A stretch of DNA of 64,000 nucleotides from Streptomyces abyssalis (GTDB lineage Bacteria; Actinomycetota; Actinomycetes; Streptomycetales; Streptomycetaceae). Shown piece after piece: positions 62,928-64,000 of the stretch; within the stretch, counting starts at the first letter, position 1, and the number at the start of each line of letters is the position of its first letter. Below the pieces are notes generated by a model that did not search any database, was not told the origin of the DNA, and saw only the letters and a list, made by a program, of their open reading frames with translations. Position numbers and translations under genes: made by a program. The DNA lies in assembly GCF_001751365.1 (NCBI RefSeq), contig NZ_LJGT01000041.1:304208-368207 (forward strand). Reading direction: 5' to 3'.

Positions 62928-63038
62928 ATGCGGCGAGCGTTCATGTCCAACCAGAAGGGAACATTCATTCACCTAAAGGACATGACGCTCTGTGAAAACG
63001 CTCAACCTGGGAATCCTGGCGCATGTAGACGCCGGTAA
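62928..63038 (+). CDS. Candidate 36-residue leader peptide of the ribosomal protection gene
   Basis: ATG 62928 follows GGGAGAAG (62917-62924), a good SD. The ORF spans the inverted repeat that covers the SD of the GTPase gene and ends 44 bases inside that gene, out of frame. ATG 62943 is a second in-frame start. The stretch 62941-62990 is markedly AT-richer than its surroundings. Arrangement matches leader peptides of inducible resistance genes. Confidence 0.5.
   Translation: MRRAFMSNQKGTFIHLKDMTLCENAQPGNPGACRRR
62941..62985 (+). promoter_or_regulatory. Attenuator stem sequestering the GTPase SD
   Basis: TCATGTCC (62941-62948) pairs perfectly with GGACATGA (62978-62985). The right arm includes GGA of the AAAGGA SD (62975-62980) for GTG 62992. 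A ribosome on the leader ORF would open the stem. Confidence 0.5.
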
Positions 63039-64000
63039 GACGAGCCTGACCGAGCGGCTGCTGCACGCCGCCGGAGTCATCGACGAGATCGGCAGTGTCG
63101 ACGACGGCAGCACCCTGACCGACTCCCTGGCCCTGGAGAGGCAGCGGGGGATCACCATCAAGTCCGCCGTCGTCTCGTTCACCGTCGGCGACGTCACGGT
63201 CAATCTGATCGACACCCCCGGCCACCCCGACTTCATCGCGGAGGTGGAACGCGCCCTCGGCGTGCTCGACGGCGCGGTGCTCGTGCTGTCCGCCGTCGAA
63301 GGGGTGCAGGCCCAGACCCGCGTTCTGATGCGCACGCTGCAGCGCCTGGACATCCCCACGCTCCTCTTCGTCAACAAGATCGACCGTGCGGGAGCGCAGT
63401 ACGAGCGTGTGCTGCGGAGGATCGCGGAGAAGCTGACACCCGCCGCCGTCCCGATGGGAGGTGTGCGTGAACTCGGCACGCCCGCCGCCGCGTTCACGCC
63501 GCACGGCCCGTCCGACGCCGGCTTCGCCTCGCGCCTCGCCGAAGTGCTCGCCGAAGGCGACGACGAACTGCTGGCGGCGTACGTCGAGGACGAGACCGCC
63601 CTGTCGCACGACCGGCTGCGCTCGGAGCTGGCGGCCCAGTCCCGGCGGGGAGTCGTGCATCCCGTCTTCTTCGGCTCGGCCATCACCGGTGCCGGCGTGG
63701 AGGCGCTCACCGCGGGGCTCACTGAGCTGCTGCCCGCCGGCGAGGGCGATCCGGACGGGCCCGCCCGCGGCACCGTCTTCAAGGTCGAACGGGCCCCGGG
63801 TGGGGCGAAGACCGCGTACGTCCGGATGTTCTCCGGGACCGTCCGCGTACGGGACCGGCTGCTGCACGGCGCCGGCGCCCGCTCCGAGGGGGCCGAGCCG
63901 GCAGAGGGGAGCGAGGGGAAGGTCACCGGCATCGACGTCTTCGAGCGGGGAGGGCACGTCCAGAGCCCGTCCGTCGCCGCCGGGCGGATCGGGAGACTGC
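62992..64000 (+). CDS. Otr(A)/Tet(M)-type ribosomal protection GTPase (3' end outside window)
   Basis: GTG 62992 starts a frame open to the window end (336 codons). It reads VKTLNLGILAHVDAGKTSLTERLL, the G1 loop of the TetM/OtrA group (Lys16-Thr17); G2 is LERQRGITIKSAVV, G3 LIDTPGHPDF, and G4 FVNKIDRAG. These proteins resemble EF-G and remove tetracyclines from the ribosome. Strong likeness to Streptomyces Otr(A) is from memory. Similar chromosomal genes in Streptomyces may have housekeeping roles, so resistance is likely but not certain. Leader ORF and SD-blocking stem suggest inducible translation. Confidence 0.88.
   Translation, partial: MKTLNLGILAHVDAGKTSLTERLLHAAGVIDEIGSVDDGSTLTDSLALERQRGITIKSAVVSFTVGDVTVNLIDTPGHPDFIAEVERALGVLDGAVLVLSAVEGVQAQTRVLMRTLQRLDIPTLLFVNKIDRAGAQYERVLRRIAEKLTPAAVPMGGVRELGTPAAAFTPHGPSDAGFASRLAEVLAEGDDELLAAYVEDETALSHDRLRSELAAQSRRGVVHPVFFGSAITGAGVEALTAGLTELLPAGEGDPDGPARGTVFKVERAPGGAKTAYVRMFSGTVRVRDRLLHGAGARSEGAEPAEGSEGKVTGIDVFERGGHVQSPSVAAGRIGRL

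Overview
The window is very GC-rich actinobacterial chromosome and looks like the conserved core of a Streptomyces (or close relative) chromosome. The pointers are near-exclusive G/C at third codon positions, GTG and TTG starts with GGAGG-type ribosome binding sites, twin-arginine-poor Ala-rich signal peptides, and the gene order sucC-sucD ... perM-like-purN-purH ... folD-DUF3017 ... mdh ... betaine genes ... dacC ... trpS ... sdhBADC. From memory this matches the Streptomyces coelicolor SCO48xx region, and the sucCD-perM-purN-purH part is also kept in Mycobacterium tuberculosis. I see no insertion sequence, phage gene, tRNA, rRNA or CRISPR array.

Layout. 1-3.9 kb: the end of a DUF5682 gene overlapped by a von Willebrand A (MIDAS) gene. 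4.1-7.2 kb: three secreted or membrane-anchored low-complexity proteins. 7.4-9.7 kb: succinyl-CoA ligase genes sucCD, preceded by a Crp-like site. 9.8-13.4 kb: a membrane-tethered sigma-like protein divergent from a PerM-like membrane protein, then a two-TM membrane protein. 13.7-16.2 kb: purN-purH. 16.3-18.1 kb: three small Pro/Gly/Tyr-rich membrane proteins. 18.6-23.1 kb: folD, a DUF3017 gene, a transmembrane XRE-DUF2690 regulator and mdh. 23.4-26.7 kb: three genes of unknown function, two of which share an 'MSGGA(V/I)ATGxHG' motif. 26.8-27.3 kb: a Uma2-type nuclease-fold protein. 27.7-35.2 kb: choline-to-glycine-betaine oxidation (betB, betA) with a glycine-betaine ABC importer. 35.3-42.4 kb: a PEP mutase-like protein, a metallophosphoesterase, a small SCO4848-type membrane protein, a D-Ala-D-Ala carboxypeptidase, a YihY/BrkB protein, a 2H phosphoesterase and trpS. 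42.8-47.5 kb: rocD, a BAAT-type hydrolase, a transglutaminase-like protein and a secreted trypsin-like protease. 47.7-51.1 kb: the sdhCDAB operon. 51.4-57.9 kb: a uraD-like gene, a GH20 lipoprotein, an ECF sigma factor with a coupled membrane partner, a candidate C-rich-loop sRNA and an L,D-transpeptidase. 58.3-62.7 kb: an acyl-CoA mutase large subunit, a HAD hydrolase and an amidase. 62.9-64 kb: an Otr(A)/Tet(M)-type ribosomal protection GTPase, running off the end, with what looks like a leader-peptide attenuator.

Functional themes. Three TCA-cycle steps (succinyl-CoA ligase, succinate dehydrogenase, malate dehydrogenase) lie within 45 kb. One-carbon and purine metabolism (folD, purN, purH) sits between them. 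Osmoprotection is a self-contained block that imports glycine betaine and makes it from choline. Cell-envelope maintenance recurs (DacC, YkuD transpeptidase, PerM-like protein, GH20).

The least-explained items are the leader ORF plus SD-sequestering stem before the ribosomal protection GTPase, a 25-codon ORF with a consensus SD nested between two betaine transporter genes, a C-rich-loop RNA candidate at 56.86-56.94 kb, and the MSGGA-motif gene trio. Terminators are annotated from perfect or near-perfect inverted repeats. All homology and regulatory assignments come from reading the sequence, without database searches.
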